From a virus: 64,000 nucleotides of DNA. Position 1 is the first letter of the stretch. The number at the start of each line of letters is the position of its first letter. The DNA is taken from positions 1 to 64,000 of IMG/VR virus record IMGVR_UViG_3300042863_003045, one strand, 5' to 3'. The notes under the pieces were generated by a model. That model was not told where the DNA came from. It did no database searches and saw only the letters and a list, made by a program, of their open reading frames with translations. Positions 51,781 through 59,580 of this stretch are shown here, piece after piece. The position numbers and the translations under genes are program-made.

Positions 51781-53007
51781 ATGGCTAAAACACAAACAAA
51801 AGAAGTAAAAAGGTTTGAATTCTCAAAAGTTGGATCGATTTTGGATAACATCTCTAAGTCAATTCCAATTCAAATTGAAAAAGAAATAAAAGAGAAAAAG
51901 TTTATATCAACAGGCGTCTACATAGTAGATGCTGCAATGTCTGGTAGATTATTAAATGGTGGTGTTGCAACTAACCGTATTAGTGTTTTTGCAGGAGAAA
52001 GTGGCTCAGGAAAATCATTTTTAGCATACTCTGTGGCTAAAAATGCTCAGAAATCTGGATACTCAATAATTTATATTGATACAGAACAAGCTGTCGATCT
52101 AGAAGATTTGCCAAAATTCGGAGTAAGTAACGACTTAGATAAATTTAGATTGGTTAGATCAAATAAAGTTGAAGATATTAATATAACATTAACTCAATTA
52201 GTAGATGAATTAAAAGAACAAAAATTAGCAGGATATGAATTGCCTAAATTAATGATTGTACTTGACTCATTAGGACAAATGGCTTCTAATAAAGAAAAAG
52301 CTGACTTATTAAAAGGTGAAATTAAACAAGATATGACCAAAGCAAAAGCAATTGGTTCTATGTTTCGATCTATTAATAATGATCTTGGATACTTAGATAT
52401 ACCTATGATTGTGTGTAACCATACATACTTGACGATGGATCTTTTCCCACAAGCAGTCATGAAAGGAGGTTTATCACTTTTATATTCAGCTTCAGTTATT
52501 GGATTTATGACCAAATCAAAATTGAAAACTGGTGAAGAAGATGATATGGATTTAGGACAATCAGGTATTACTGTTTTATTTAAAACACAAAAAAATCGTT
52601 TAGCAAAACCTAAAAAAATAAGATTTGATATATCTTTTGCAACTGGCATGAATTCCTTTACTGGATTAGATGCCTTCTGTCGTCCGGAATATTATGATAA
52701 AATAGGAATTGCAAAGGGTAAAGAAGAAGTAGATAAATCAACTGGTGAGATAACTTTTAAACCAGGAGGAAACCGTTGGTTTGTATCACATTTGGGAAAA
52801 TCAGTAACGACTAAACAATTATTTACGCAAGAAGTATTTACATCAGAAGTTTTAAAAAAAATGGAACCAATAGTAAATGATTATTTCAGATTCAAATCGA
52901 TTGAAGAAGTTGAAGAAGTTGAGAAAAATTTCAATTCAATTATTGAAGATGATGAAACAACTGATTATGATGGTGATTCATTTGACGCAGAAGATTTATT
53001 TGAATAA
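51781..53007 (+). CDS. uvsX: UvsX, RecA-family recombinase
   Basis: 408 residues, close to T4 UvsX (391). STGVYIVDAAMSGRL precedes Walker A AGESGSGKS (residues 71-79), Walker B is LMIVLDSLGQMAS, and ITVLFKTQKNRLAKPKKIRF plus ISFATGMNSFTGL are UvsX hallmarks. The end is strongly acidic (EEVEEVEKNFNSIIEDDETT), as in T4. It forms filaments on single-stranded DNA for recombination-dependent replication, with the UvsY-like protein at 59755 and gp47 at 3216 as likely partners. The next gene starts 2 nt after the stop. Confidence 0.95.
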   Translation: MAKTQTKEVKRFEFSKVGSILDNISKSIPIQIEKEIKEKKFISTGVYIVDAAMSGRLLNGGVATNRISVFAGESGSGKSFLAYSVAKNAQKSGYSIIYIDTEQAVDLEDLPKFGVSNDLDKFRLVRSNKVEDINITLTQLVDELKEQKLAGYELPKLMIVLDSLGQMASNKEKADLLKGEIKQDMTKAKAIGSMFRSINNDLGYLDIPMIVCNHTYLTMDLFPQAVMKGGLSLLYSASVIGFMTKSKLKTGEEDDMDLGQSGITVLFKTQKNRLAKPKKIRFDISFATGMNSFTGLDAFCRPEYYDKIGIAKGKEEVDKSTGEITFKPGGNRWFVSHLGKSVTTKQLFTQEVFTSEVLKKMEPIVNDYFRFKSIEEVEEVEKNFNSIIEDDETTDYDGDSFDAEDLFE

Positions 53008-53009
53008 TT

Positions 53010-53207
53010 ATGAAACAGATTATCTTCAATATTTTAAGTCAGAAAGACCTTTTAAATAAAGGTTATGATATAGAAGAGCTTTATAAGGCAGGTATAGATA
53101 ATATTATTTTAAGTATAGAATACTATCATGATAAGCCCTATACCTGTCAATCTGTTCTACAAGAATTATTTCAAAGGGGGGTTTTAAAGAAACTAAAAGA
53201 AATTTGA
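53010..53207 (+). CDS. Hypothetical small protein coupled to uvsX
   Basis: 65 residues (MKQIIFNILSQKDLLNKGYD, then IEELYKAGIDNIILSIEYYH). Helix, strand and Cys near the end; looks like a small alpha/beta domain. Immediately after uvsX on the same transcript; function unknown. Confidence 0.55.
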   Translation: MKQIIFNILSQKDLLNKGYDIEELYKAGIDNIILSIEYYHDKPYTCQSVLQELFQRGVLKKLKEI

Positions 53208-53477
53208 TTATCTATATTTTATAACTCCTCCTATATTATTGGTACTTAATTTCATATGTTTTGGATAACCGGTTGTTTTCAATTGATATCCTGTTATCTG
53301 ATCTGGGAATTTAGTAAAGTATTTCACTAAGTCAGATTTTATTTCATCAATAGAATCATAGTCTTCTTCTTCAATATTCATAATTTGAATCAATTGTCTG
53401 ATATTATTTTCAACATATGATTCTGCTGTTAACTTATGTTTTAAATTAAATTCTGAAAATCCTTTTAAATTATCCAT
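53208..53477 (-). CDS. Small protein with weak tag-like start
   Basis: 89 residues starting MDNLKGFSEFNLKHKLTAES, a looser version of the tag (GFSEFN). The rest is acidic helix followed by a short beta end (ITGYQLKTTGYPKHMKLSTN). TTTTAATATATAATT precedes the start. It abuts the convergent 53010 gene with no gap. Confidence 0.5.
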   Translation of the reverse strand: MDNLKGFSEFNLKHKLTAESYVENNIRQLIQIMNIEEEDYDSIDEIKSDLVKYFTKFPDQITGYQLKTTGYPKHMKLSTNNIGGVIKYR

Positions 53478-53507
53478 TTTGAGAATTATATATTAAAATA
53501 CTTTTCA

Positions 53508-53515
53508 TATATTTG
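53508..53515 (+). promoter_or_regulatory. TATATTTG, Bacteroidota-like -7 box
   Basis: TATATTTG matches the TAnnTTTG element of Bacteroidota housekeeping promoters and lies 4 nt before the ATG at 53520, so transcription from it would begin near or inside the start codon. No clear TTTG at -33. Confidence 0.25.
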
Positions 53516-53519
53516 TGAT

Positions 53520-54116
53520 ATGAGAATAGAAACACAAAACATATTTTTCATTTCAGATCTGCACATAGGCCATTCCAATGTAATAAAATTTGACGAAAAA
53601 GATCACCTAAGTTGAATACAATATCATCCTCACCAACAACAGAGTTCCACCTCTCAATTAATTCAGAGTGCATCTCATTAACGTCTTTGAATGGATTTAA
53701 AAACTGCAAAATGGTTTGTCAGTCAGTTGAATGGCAAAATATACCATATCATGGGGAACCATGATAAAATGAGAGATATGGTTGAACTTGGAAGATTTGA
53801 AAAGATTTTTGGAGATTCAACTGGACTTGGTGGAGCTACAATACAAGTTCAAGATTCTGATTCAAACAGAGGTTATCAAGATATTGTAATGTGTCATTAT
53901 CCTATTCTTTCTTGGAACAAATCACATCACTCTTCCTGGCATCTTCATGGACACACCCATCATTCTCTGAGTAAGAATCCTGATATGAAATGGTTCTATG
54001 AGAGGAAAGTTCTTGATATGGGTTGTAACGGTTGGGATTATACACCAGTATCTTATCTTCAAGTAAAAGAGATAATGAAGGAGAGAGAAATTAAATCAGT
54101 AGATCATCATTCATGA
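53520..54116 (+). pseudogene. Metallophosphoesterase disrupted by a ~100-bp internal inversion
   Basis: The frame from 53520 encodes NIFFISDLHIGHSNVIKFD and stops at 53615. From 53697 the same frame continues as KTAKWFVSQLNGKIYHIMGN, HDKM, ..., WHLHGHTHH, the later motifs of the family. The segment between, about 53594-53696, encodes the missing piece when read on the opposite strand: PFKDVNEMHSELIERWNSVV then GEDDIVFNLGDLF. A small inversion thus removed the GDxF metal motif and created a stop. Flanking frames are still in register and intact, so the event is recent. Confidence 0.8.
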
Positions 54117-54193
54117 AGTCTTTCAGATCAGGGGAAGATCTCGATCTAATTTTAATATATATATTATATTATATATCATGATGTTACATGTTT

Positions 54194-54910
54194 TTAATAA
54201 TGCGAAGGGTTAATTCCTATAAATTCACTATCACCTTTAACATCTTCACAAGATAAAATCCATTTAAGAAAGTTCATAGTTAATGAGATAGTTATTTTAT
54301 CATCAATATCTGATTCTAATTTATCTTTATCAATAAATTTATTTAATAGAAAATTTATATCTAAGTGAGGAATTTCTTCGATTTCTACTTTTTTATTAGA
54401 TACTTTATTAAAAATATATTCTTTTATATTTTCTCTAATAATTTGTATTTCTACTTCAGTGAATACAATCACTTCAAAATCATTTTGAATATCTTCGACT
54501 TGGAATATATGTTTTTCCGAGTCTATAACATTTATACTACTTAAAGAAACACCAAATTCATTTGCTATCATTTTTTCGTGTAATATAGATGATTGTTCTA
54601 TTCCTTTCCATATACAATCACGAATAGAAATAATTTTAAATTCATCTGATTCAAAGAATTTAAAATTTTCAAATGTTAAAACACCATCTTTTTCCATTGA
54701 TTCTCTATCATCGAGAACATCATTTATTACACGATTTATATTTTTAATGTCTGATAATCCTTTTCTTTCTAAAAAGTTTTTCAATTTATCACTATTTCTA
54801 AGGTATTTACCTAATTTCGAAGGTCTAATCTTATGATTATCAATATAATCATCTATAAACTCATTTACGAGTTGATAATACTTATTTGCGTCTTCTGAAT
54901 TTTTTATCAT
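54194..54910 (-). CDS. Hypothetical protein with internal tag-like segment
   Basis: 238 residues. The N-terminal 75 are a helical domain (FIDDYIDNHKIRPSKLGKYL). In the middle, GVLTFENFKFFESDEFKI resembles the shared tag, here internal. The C-terminal 130 residues are alpha/beta and acidic. A TTTTAATATATATA motif precedes the start. If the internal segment is a processing site, the two halves could be separated; otherwise it is chance. Confidence 0.5.
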   Translation of the reverse strand: MIKNSEDANKYYQLVNEFIDDYIDNHKIRPSKLGKYLRNSDKLKNFLERKGLSDIKNINRVINDVLDDRESMEKDGVLTFENFKFFESDEFKIISIRDCIWKGIEQSSILHEKMIANEFGVSLSSINVIDSEKHIFQVEDIQNDFEVIVFTEVEIQIIRENIKEYIFNKVSNKKVEIEEIPHLDINFLLNKFIDKDKLESDIDDKITISLTMNFLKWILSCEDVKGDSEFIGINPSHY

Positions 54911-55019
54911 AATAGTAGTATATATATTAAAAAAAATATATTATTTTTAAAACAAACAATAATTTCTTTATATATAGTATTACGGAATATTCCGATAAAA
55001 AATCAAAAAAGAAAAAATA

Positions 55020-55190
55020 ATGAAAAACGTTTTCGCATTAATGTTTGTTGTTCTTTTAGCTTCTTGTGGTGCTATCACAGAACAAGAAGTAGAGGCTGTT
55101 GACACAACCGCAGTTGAAGTAGTAGCTGCAGAAGTTGAAGTAGTTGAAGTTGATACAACAGTTGTTGATACAACTGTTGTTGCTCAATAA
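55020..55190 (+). CDS. Small lipoprotein
   Basis: 56 residues. MKNVFALMFVVLLASCGAIT is a lipoprotein signal peptide with lipobox L-A-S-C (Cys16). The mature part is Val/Glu/Thr-rich with a VDTT repeat. The +2 residue is Gly. It is a likely envelope-exposed phage protein, for example for superinfection exclusion. A palindrome (CGGAATATTCCG) lies 25 nt upstream and a terminator follows. Confidence 0.65.
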   Translation: MKNVFALMFVVLLASCGAITEQEVEAVDTTAVEVVAAEVEVVEVDTTVVDTTVVAQ

Positions 55191-55216
55191 TCTAAAAAGA
55201 CATCAAATTAAAAAGG

Positions 55217-55239
55217 CCTCCCAAAGTGGAGGTTTTTTT
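55217..55239 (+). terminator. Intrinsic terminator after the lipoprotein gene
   Basis: CCTCC and GGAGG form a 5-bp stem with a 6-nt loop and a run of seven T. It is followed by the next TTAATATATA motif. Confidence 0.75.
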
Positions 55240-55253
55240 ATGCAAAAAATTTT

Positions 55254-55263
55254 TTAATATATA
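55254..55263 (+). promoter_or_regulatory. TTAATATATA motif before the GIY-YIG gene
   Basis: TTAATATATA lies 5 nt before the ATG at 55268, right after a terminator. Confidence 0.35.
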
Positions 55264-55267
55264 GATA

Positions 55268-56173
55268 ATGAATATCTATTATGTATATGCTTATTTAGAT
55301 CCAAGAAATCCAGGAAAGTTCAAATATGAGGACATTGAATTTGATTATGAGCCATTTTATATAGGAAAAGGAAAAAATTCAAGAATGATAAGACATTTGG
55401 ATCCTAATAATGAACACAATCAACTAAAGAAAAATAAGATAAAAAAAATAATTGGTAGTGGATTGATCCCTATAATAATTAAGATAAAAGAAGAAATTTC
55501 AAATAGTGATGCCTTAAATTTAGAAATAAAATTAATAAATATAATAGGAAGAAAAATAAGAAATAGTGGACCTCTTTTAAATTTTTCAAAAGGAGGAGAA
55601 ACGTTTCTTGGATATAAACACAAAGAAGATTTTAAAAAAAAGTTAAATAAAAGAGTTATAAAATACGATTTAGAAGGCAATAAATTAGAAGAATATGAAT
55701 CTGTAAAAGAAGCTGGTGAAAAAAATAATATCCTACCTCAAACAATAAGCAGTTTTTGTAGTGGATCAATTAAAATATCTAAAGACAATTTTATTTTTTT
55801 ATATCATAACGAAAAGTTTGAAAAAAGAGAAAGAAATAAAAAGCAATATGTAGTAGAACGAATAGATTATAATAATAGTATAGTAGAATATGATTCTCTT
55901 ACAGATGCTGCAATAAAAAATAATGCAAACCTATCAAAAATAAATAGTGTTTGTATGGGGAAAAGATTCCACACATCTGGATATCTATGGAGATATAAAT
56001 GGCATACAGATAAACTTAAATTCGATGAAATAATAAATAGTAATTTTAAAAAATATATTGATTTAATGGATTCTGAAATAGAATTTGAAGGAAATATGTA
56101 TAAAAATATACTTCATTTAGTAAAAGAAAAAGGATTGAGAATAAACAATATAATTAAAATGATAAATAGATAA
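55268..56173 (+). CDS. GIY-YIG homing endonuclease with NUMOD repeats
   Basis: 301 residues. Residues 4-40 contain YYVYAYLDPR and PFYIGKGKN, the GIY and YIG halves, followed by R-H and a helix with LEIKLINIIGR (catalytic Glu region). Residues 130-190 and 195-250 carry two NUMOD1-like units (VIKYDLEGNKLEEYESVKEA and VVERIDYNNSIVEYDSLTDA), used for DNA binding. It resembles T4 Seg proteins. The stop overlaps the next start by one base. Confidence 0.85.
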   Translation: MNIYYVYAYLDPRNPGKFKYEDIEFDYEPFYIGKGKNSRMIRHLDPNNEHNQLKKNKIKKIIGSGLIPIIIKIKEEISNSDALNLEIKLINIIGRKIRNSGPLLNFSKGGETFLGYKHKEDFKKKLNKRVIKYDLEGNKLEEYESVKEAGEKNNILPQTISSFCSGSIKISKDNFIFLYHNEKFEKRERNKKQYVVERIDYNNSIVEYDSLTDAAIKNNANLSKINSVCMGKRFHTSGYLWRYKWHTDKLKFDEIINSNFKKYIDLMDSEIEFEGNMYKNILHLVKEKGLRINNIIKMINR

Positions 56174-57078
56174 TGAATTTCACACAGACAAAAACATTCT
56201 ATAATAATAAACCAATAGAATATATCATAAAAGAAACTTATAATGACCTTAAAGAGGATAGAGAATTTATTCCACGATTTTCTTTAAAGAAATTTAAAGG
56301 ATTTGAGAAAATTCCTGTAAATGAGCCAATTAAGTACGATGAAAAACTTATAATTAAAGCAATTGAATATGGCCTTGTTTTCCTTATTAACTATAAAGGA
56401 GAAAAAGATAAAAATTTTGCTGGACATGAAAGGGTTATCTATCCGATGGTAATTGGACGTTCCTCAAAAGGAAAAACGCTTATAAGGGGATGGCACCTAA
56501 ACGGTTGGTCTGTATCAAACAGAAGGCATATTAATAAGATATGGAGACTTTTCAGAGCTGATAGAATATTATCTATGACTTTTACTGGTTCTTTTTATAG
56601 GTTGCCTCCTGCTGGTTATAATATGAATGATAAGGGAATGAGAGGTGGTATAATAGCTAAAGCAGATTTTAATCAAATAAGAAGGAATCAACAGAAATTA
56701 GTTCAGCAGAATGCGATTCAGAATAGAGATGAAGTATCACTTGGAACAGAAGAAAGGAAATTCGCTACTGTTAGAATAAAAGCAACTGATACTAAACTTG
56801 ATCTATTGAAAGCAGTTGAGAATCCTTATATAAACAATTTGAAAGATTCAGAAAGTCTAAGGATATCATTTTTAAAGAGTATTTATGGAAATCAGTATAT
56901 TGCTATACTTGGTGCGCTTGGAGAGCCTGGCAACACCGTAAAAGTACTTACTGATAAGGGAAATAATATTGGTGTTTTTAAAGTACTTGACTCAACAACT
57001 GGTAAAGTATTGAAAAGTATAAAAAATGTAAAGGGCAATAGCATCTATGATCTTTATATTTTTGATAAAAAAATTTAA
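56173..57078 (+). CDS. Conserved phage protein, WYL-like segment
   Basis: 301 residues. GHERVIYPMVIGRSSKGKTL, IRGWHLNGWSV and WRLFRADRILSMTFTGSFYR are strands similar to WYL ligand-sensing domains (R-G-W/Y-x-L...R-x-F-R-x-D-R-I). Around it are a basic region (NQIRRNQQKLVQQNAIQNRD) and a beta-rich end. Could be a transcriptional or structural accessory; no DNA-binding domain visible. The GIY-YIG gene ends on its start codon, the usual way for homing genes to nest against a conserved gene. Confidence 0.5.
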   Translation: MNFTQTKTFYNNKPIEYIIKETYNDLKEDREFIPRFSLKKFKGFEKIPVNEPIKYDEKLIIKAIEYGLVFLINYKGEKDKNFAGHERVIYPMVIGRSSKGKTLIRGWHLNGWSVSNRRHINKIWRLFRADRILSMTFTGSFYRLPPAGYNMNDKGMRGGIIAKADFNQIRRNQQKLVQQNAIQNRDEVSLGTEERKFATVRIKATDTKLDLLKAVENPYINNLKDSESLRISFLKSIYGNQYIAILGALGEPGNTVKVLTDKGNNIGVFKVLDSTTGKVLKSIKNVKGNSIYDLYIFDKKI

Positions 57079-57162
57079 ATGGTGAGGATACTAAAGTTTA
57101 ATCAAATTAATGAATCAAATGAAATAAATATATGGAAATATAGATTTTATTTTAATATATAA
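57079..57162 (+). pseudogene. Orphan tag micro-ORF
   Basis: 27 codons starting MVRILKFNQINESNEINIWK, a clear tag (FNQINES) with no protein after it. The end of the frame coincides with the TTAATATATAA motif of the PPK2 gene. Like the copy at 6191-6253, it looks like a tagged gene reduced to its leader. Confidence 0.4.
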
Positions 57163-57166
57163 TACT

Positions 57167-58279
57167 ATGAGAATATTTAATTATAAAATTTTTAATGAGT
57201 CTGCTTCTATTGGAGATGATGATGGTGTGAATCAAATTGTCCAAAATTTATCAAGGATAATTAATGATATGAGATTTAAGTTGTTAAATCTTATAGAAAT
57301 CAATTCAAATATAGATGTTAAAGAGGAATTAGATCTTTTAAAAGATGAGTTTGGCGAGGATGTTATTAGAGATTTGAATATAGAAGCACTACTTAGAAAG
57401 TTATATCAGATAATTTCACTTAAAGGAAGTAACATAAAAGAAAGAATTTCAAATGAAATAGATTCATATTTAAATTCTTTAGAAAGTAGATTGAATAGTC
57501 AAAAAGAAATAAGTGATGATGATCATTTTGATGAATTTGAGGGAGAATATTCAATTCTGCCAAGAAAAAAATACGAAAAAGAGAAATTTGGACTTCAAGT
57601 TGAATTAATGAAACTACAAGAGTGGGTTGTTAAGAATAATAAAAAAGTTGCAATTGTATTTGAGGGTAGGGATTCTGCTGGAAAAGGTTCGACAATAAAA
57701 AGATTCATTGAATATATGAATCCTAAATATTTCAGGGTTGTTGCTCTTGGAATACCAAGTGAAGAAGAAAGGAACAATTGGTTTGGAAGGTATGAGAATC
57801 ATCTTCCTAAAGAAGGTGAAATAGTTTTTTTTGATAGAAGTTGGTACAATCGAGGTGTTGTTGAGCCGGTTATGGGATATTGTACAGAAGATCAATATGA
57901 TGATTTTATGGACAATGTTGTTAATTGGGAAGAATCTCTAATAAGAGATGGTATTATCTTGATAAAATTCTGGTTCTCTATAACGAAAGATAAACAACAA
58001 CAAAGATTTAAAATAAGACAAGAATCTCCATTAAAATATTGGAAGTTTTCACCAAATGATGCAAAAGTAGTTGATAAGTTCGAAATGATAGGAGAATTTA
58101 AAAATATTATGTTCCAAAAAACATCAACAAGAACAACTCCTTGGGTTGTTATAAACTCCAATGATAAAAAGATCGGAAGATTGAATGCGATCAGATATGC
58201 TCTGGATAAGATAGATTATGATGATAAAGATGAATCAAAATGCAAATGGTATCCAGAGGTAGTTAATGTTTTGTTGTAA
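57167..58279 (+). CDS. ppk2: Polyphosphate kinase 2 (PPK2) with N-terminal tag
   Basis: 370 residues. The start MRIFNYKIFNESASIGDDDG is tag-like. A 120-residue helical extension precedes the kinase: Walker A FEGRDSAGKGSTIKRF (residues 165-180), GRYENHLPKEGEIVFFDRSW (Walker B), YNRGVVEPVMGYCT, FWFSITKDKQQQRFKIR, SPLKYWKFSPNDA and PWVVINSNDKKIGRLNAIRY. PPK2 enzymes use polyphosphate to phosphorylate nucleotides (usually making NDP/NTP), a possible way to tap host polyphosphate during infection. Catalytic residues look intact. The long N-terminal part is unlike the short PPK2 classes. Confidence 0.88.
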   Translation: MRIFNYKIFNESASIGDDDGVNQIVQNLSRIINDMRFKLLNLIEINSNIDVKEELDLLKDEFGEDVIRDLNIEALLRKLYQIISLKGSNIKERISNEIDSYLNSLESRLNSQKEISDDDHFDEFEGEYSILPRKKYEKEKFGLQVELMKLQEWVVKNNKKVAIVFEGRDSAGKGSTIKRFIEYMNPKYFRVVALGIPSEEERNNWFGRYENHLPKEGEIVFFDRSWYNRGVVEPVMGYCTEDQYDDFMDNVVNWEESLIRDGIILIKFWFSITKDKQQQRFKIRQESPLKYWKFSPNDAKVVDKFEMIGEFKNIMFQKTSTRTTPWVVINSNDKKIGRLNAIRYALDKIDYDDKDESKCKWYPEVVNVLL

Positions 58280-58296
58280 AATATGATTTAACACAA

Positions 58297-58443
58297 TTAG
58301 AGATTCTCTTTTTTAACTTTAGAATATTTATATACACCTCTTAGTAAAGTCCCATTAAATACATCAGGGAATTTATTGGAGAATTCTGAGGAAGCGAATT
58401 CCTCTTTAATAAAATCTAAATATCTTTTAATAATCTTACTCAC
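58297..58443 (-). CDS. Small GTG-start protein
   Basis: 48 residues from GTG at 58443: (M)SKIIKRYLDFIKEEFASSEF, then SNKFPDVFNGTLLRGVYKYS. The frame is coherent, amphipathic and fills the gap after ppk2. CTAAATATATAGC lies just upstream on the minus strand. No family recognised; moderate support. Confidence 0.4.
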   Translation of the reverse strand: MSKIIKRYLDFIKEEFASSEFSNKFPDVFNGTLLRGVYKYSKVKKENL

Positions 58444-58543
58444 AAGCTATATATTTAGTTTTAAAACTAAAAAAATAAACAATCCAAAATTATTGAATAT
58501 AAACCCTATTATAGTTTATAAATTAAAAATAAAATAAAATAAT

Positions 58544-58867
58544 ATGAAAACACAGAAAGAACAACTTAAAGAACAACTTGGAAAAACAGTTGAATTGTCT
58601 AAAAATTTACAAGAACCTAGTAATGAAGATGAACAACAGATGTTAGATAATATTATGAATGAAATTAAAGATTTAGATGACTATTTAGATGAAATATCAA
58701 CAGTTGAAGGAACTGATGGTAAAAAATACAAACATAAAAATAATAAATTAGAAGATGAAAATGGTAATATATACACAAAATCAACTGATGATACAGATTA
58801 TGTTTTTTCAATTGTAAGTAAAGAAACCGGTAAAGAAGCTAAATATACTGTTTATAATAAAGATTAG
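58544..58867 (+). CDS. Hypothetical small acidic protein
   Basis: 107 residues. An acidic coiled-coil first half (LKEQLGKTVELSKNLQEPSN) and a beta-type second half (DGKKYKHKNNKLEDENGNIY). No motif recognised. Isolated between intergenic stretches. Confidence 0.5.
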   Translation: MKTQKEQLKEQLGKTVELSKNLQEPSNEDEQQMLDNIMNEIKDLDDYLDEISTVEGTDGKKYKHKNNKLEDENGNIYTKSTDDTDYVFSIVSKETGKEAKYTVYNKD

Positions 58868-58986
58868 AAAAATAAAAAATTAATTGTTCTTAAAAATTAT
58901 TAAAAATATACGGTGTGTCTTTTCTAAAATTTTCTAACACTAATGTTAATTCGGAGAACTGAATCACACTTACACATAACGGTAAA

Positions 58987-59057
58987 GTGTATGAGAAGGT
59001 TTGTTTAGATGAACTTTCAAATTAGCACAAAAATTTTTAACAAACTTTCTTATACAC
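58987..59057 (+). other. Long RNA-type hairpin
   Basis: GTGTATGAGAAGGTTTGTT and AACAAACTTTCTTATACAC can form a 19-bp stem in RNA (two G-U pairs) around a 32-nt loop, in a 260-nt stretch without genes. No T run follows, so it is not a simple terminator. Could be a structured RNA, a recombination site, or part of a cassette boundary. Confidence 0.5.
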
Positions 59058-59060
59058 CTT

Positions 59061-59073
59061 GTTAGCACCAGTA
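59061..59073 (+). repeat. Left arm of inverted repeat around the 59130 gene
   Basis: GTTAGCACCAGTA pairs with the inverted copy at 59568-59580 (one mismatch). The two arms bracket one gene. Confidence 0.6.
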
Positions 59074-59129
59074 CGGTTTATTTGGTATAATTTTAAATTT
59101 GGAATATTTATATATAAACAAAAACACAA

Positions 59130-59567
59130 ATGGAATTGAGAAAATTTATAGCAACAACATTAAGAGAATATCTTAATGAAAATGTAAATATTGAATATTA
59201 TGAACACGGACAATGTGAATTATTTGCATTAGCACTACATAAAACATTAGGTTATGATATGTACTTTTTTATTGATAATAATGCAGAATTTGAAACTGAT
59301 GAGGGGTTTGATTATGGGGATGCTTTGGTTCATGCATATTGTAAAGACAAAAAAGGCAACTATTATGATGCAAGTGGATTAATAACATTAAATGATATTG
59401 AAAACGACCACGCTGAATATGTTAATGAACCAGAACATATTCTTGTAACAGAAAAAATGTTTTATGATTATATCCAAAATGGTTTTATTTCAAAATTTAA
59501 AATAACTGAACTAAATAAACTTGAAACTTATATAAAAGAAAATGTTTCAAAATACGCAGTTCGGTAG
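59130..59567 (+). CDS. Cysteine-protease-like fold protein with tag-like start, in a cassette
   Basis: 145 residues starting MELRKFIATTLREYLNENVN, a tag-like leader (REYLNE). The rest has a possible Cys-His-Asp triad: GQCELFALALHKTLG (Cys), DALVHAYCKDKKGNYYDASG (His, then Asp). This order is that of transglutaminase- and papain-like folds. The gene is bracketed by 13-bp inverted repeats, and its spacing to neighbours is wide on both sides (263 and 187 nt), unlike most of the window. Possibly acquired as a unit. Confidence 0.55.
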   Translation: MELRKFIATTLREYLNENVNIEYYEHGQCELFALALHKTLGYDMYFFIDNNAEFETDEGFDYGDALVHAYCKDKKGNYYDASGLITLNDIENDHAEYVNEPEHILVTEKMFYDYIQNGFISKFKITELNKLETYIKENVSKYAVR

Positions 59568-59580
59568 TATTGGTGCTAAC
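59568..59580 (-). repeat. Right arm of inverted repeat around the 59130 gene
   Basis: TATTGGTGCTAAC begins directly after the stop codon and is the inverted copy of 59061-59073. Confidence 0.6.

Noticed and set aside
53172-53181. Another AAAGGGGGG run, inside the small gene after uvsX
   Set aside because: It is coding sequence and has no TATATA at the 12-14 nt spacing, so it does not fit the promoter-like element.
58900-59080. Integron attC site
   Set aside because: CTAAC/GTTAG-like pieces are present, but the R-Y-Y-Y-A-A-C and G-T-T-R-R-R-Y core boxes are not matched and there is no integrase.
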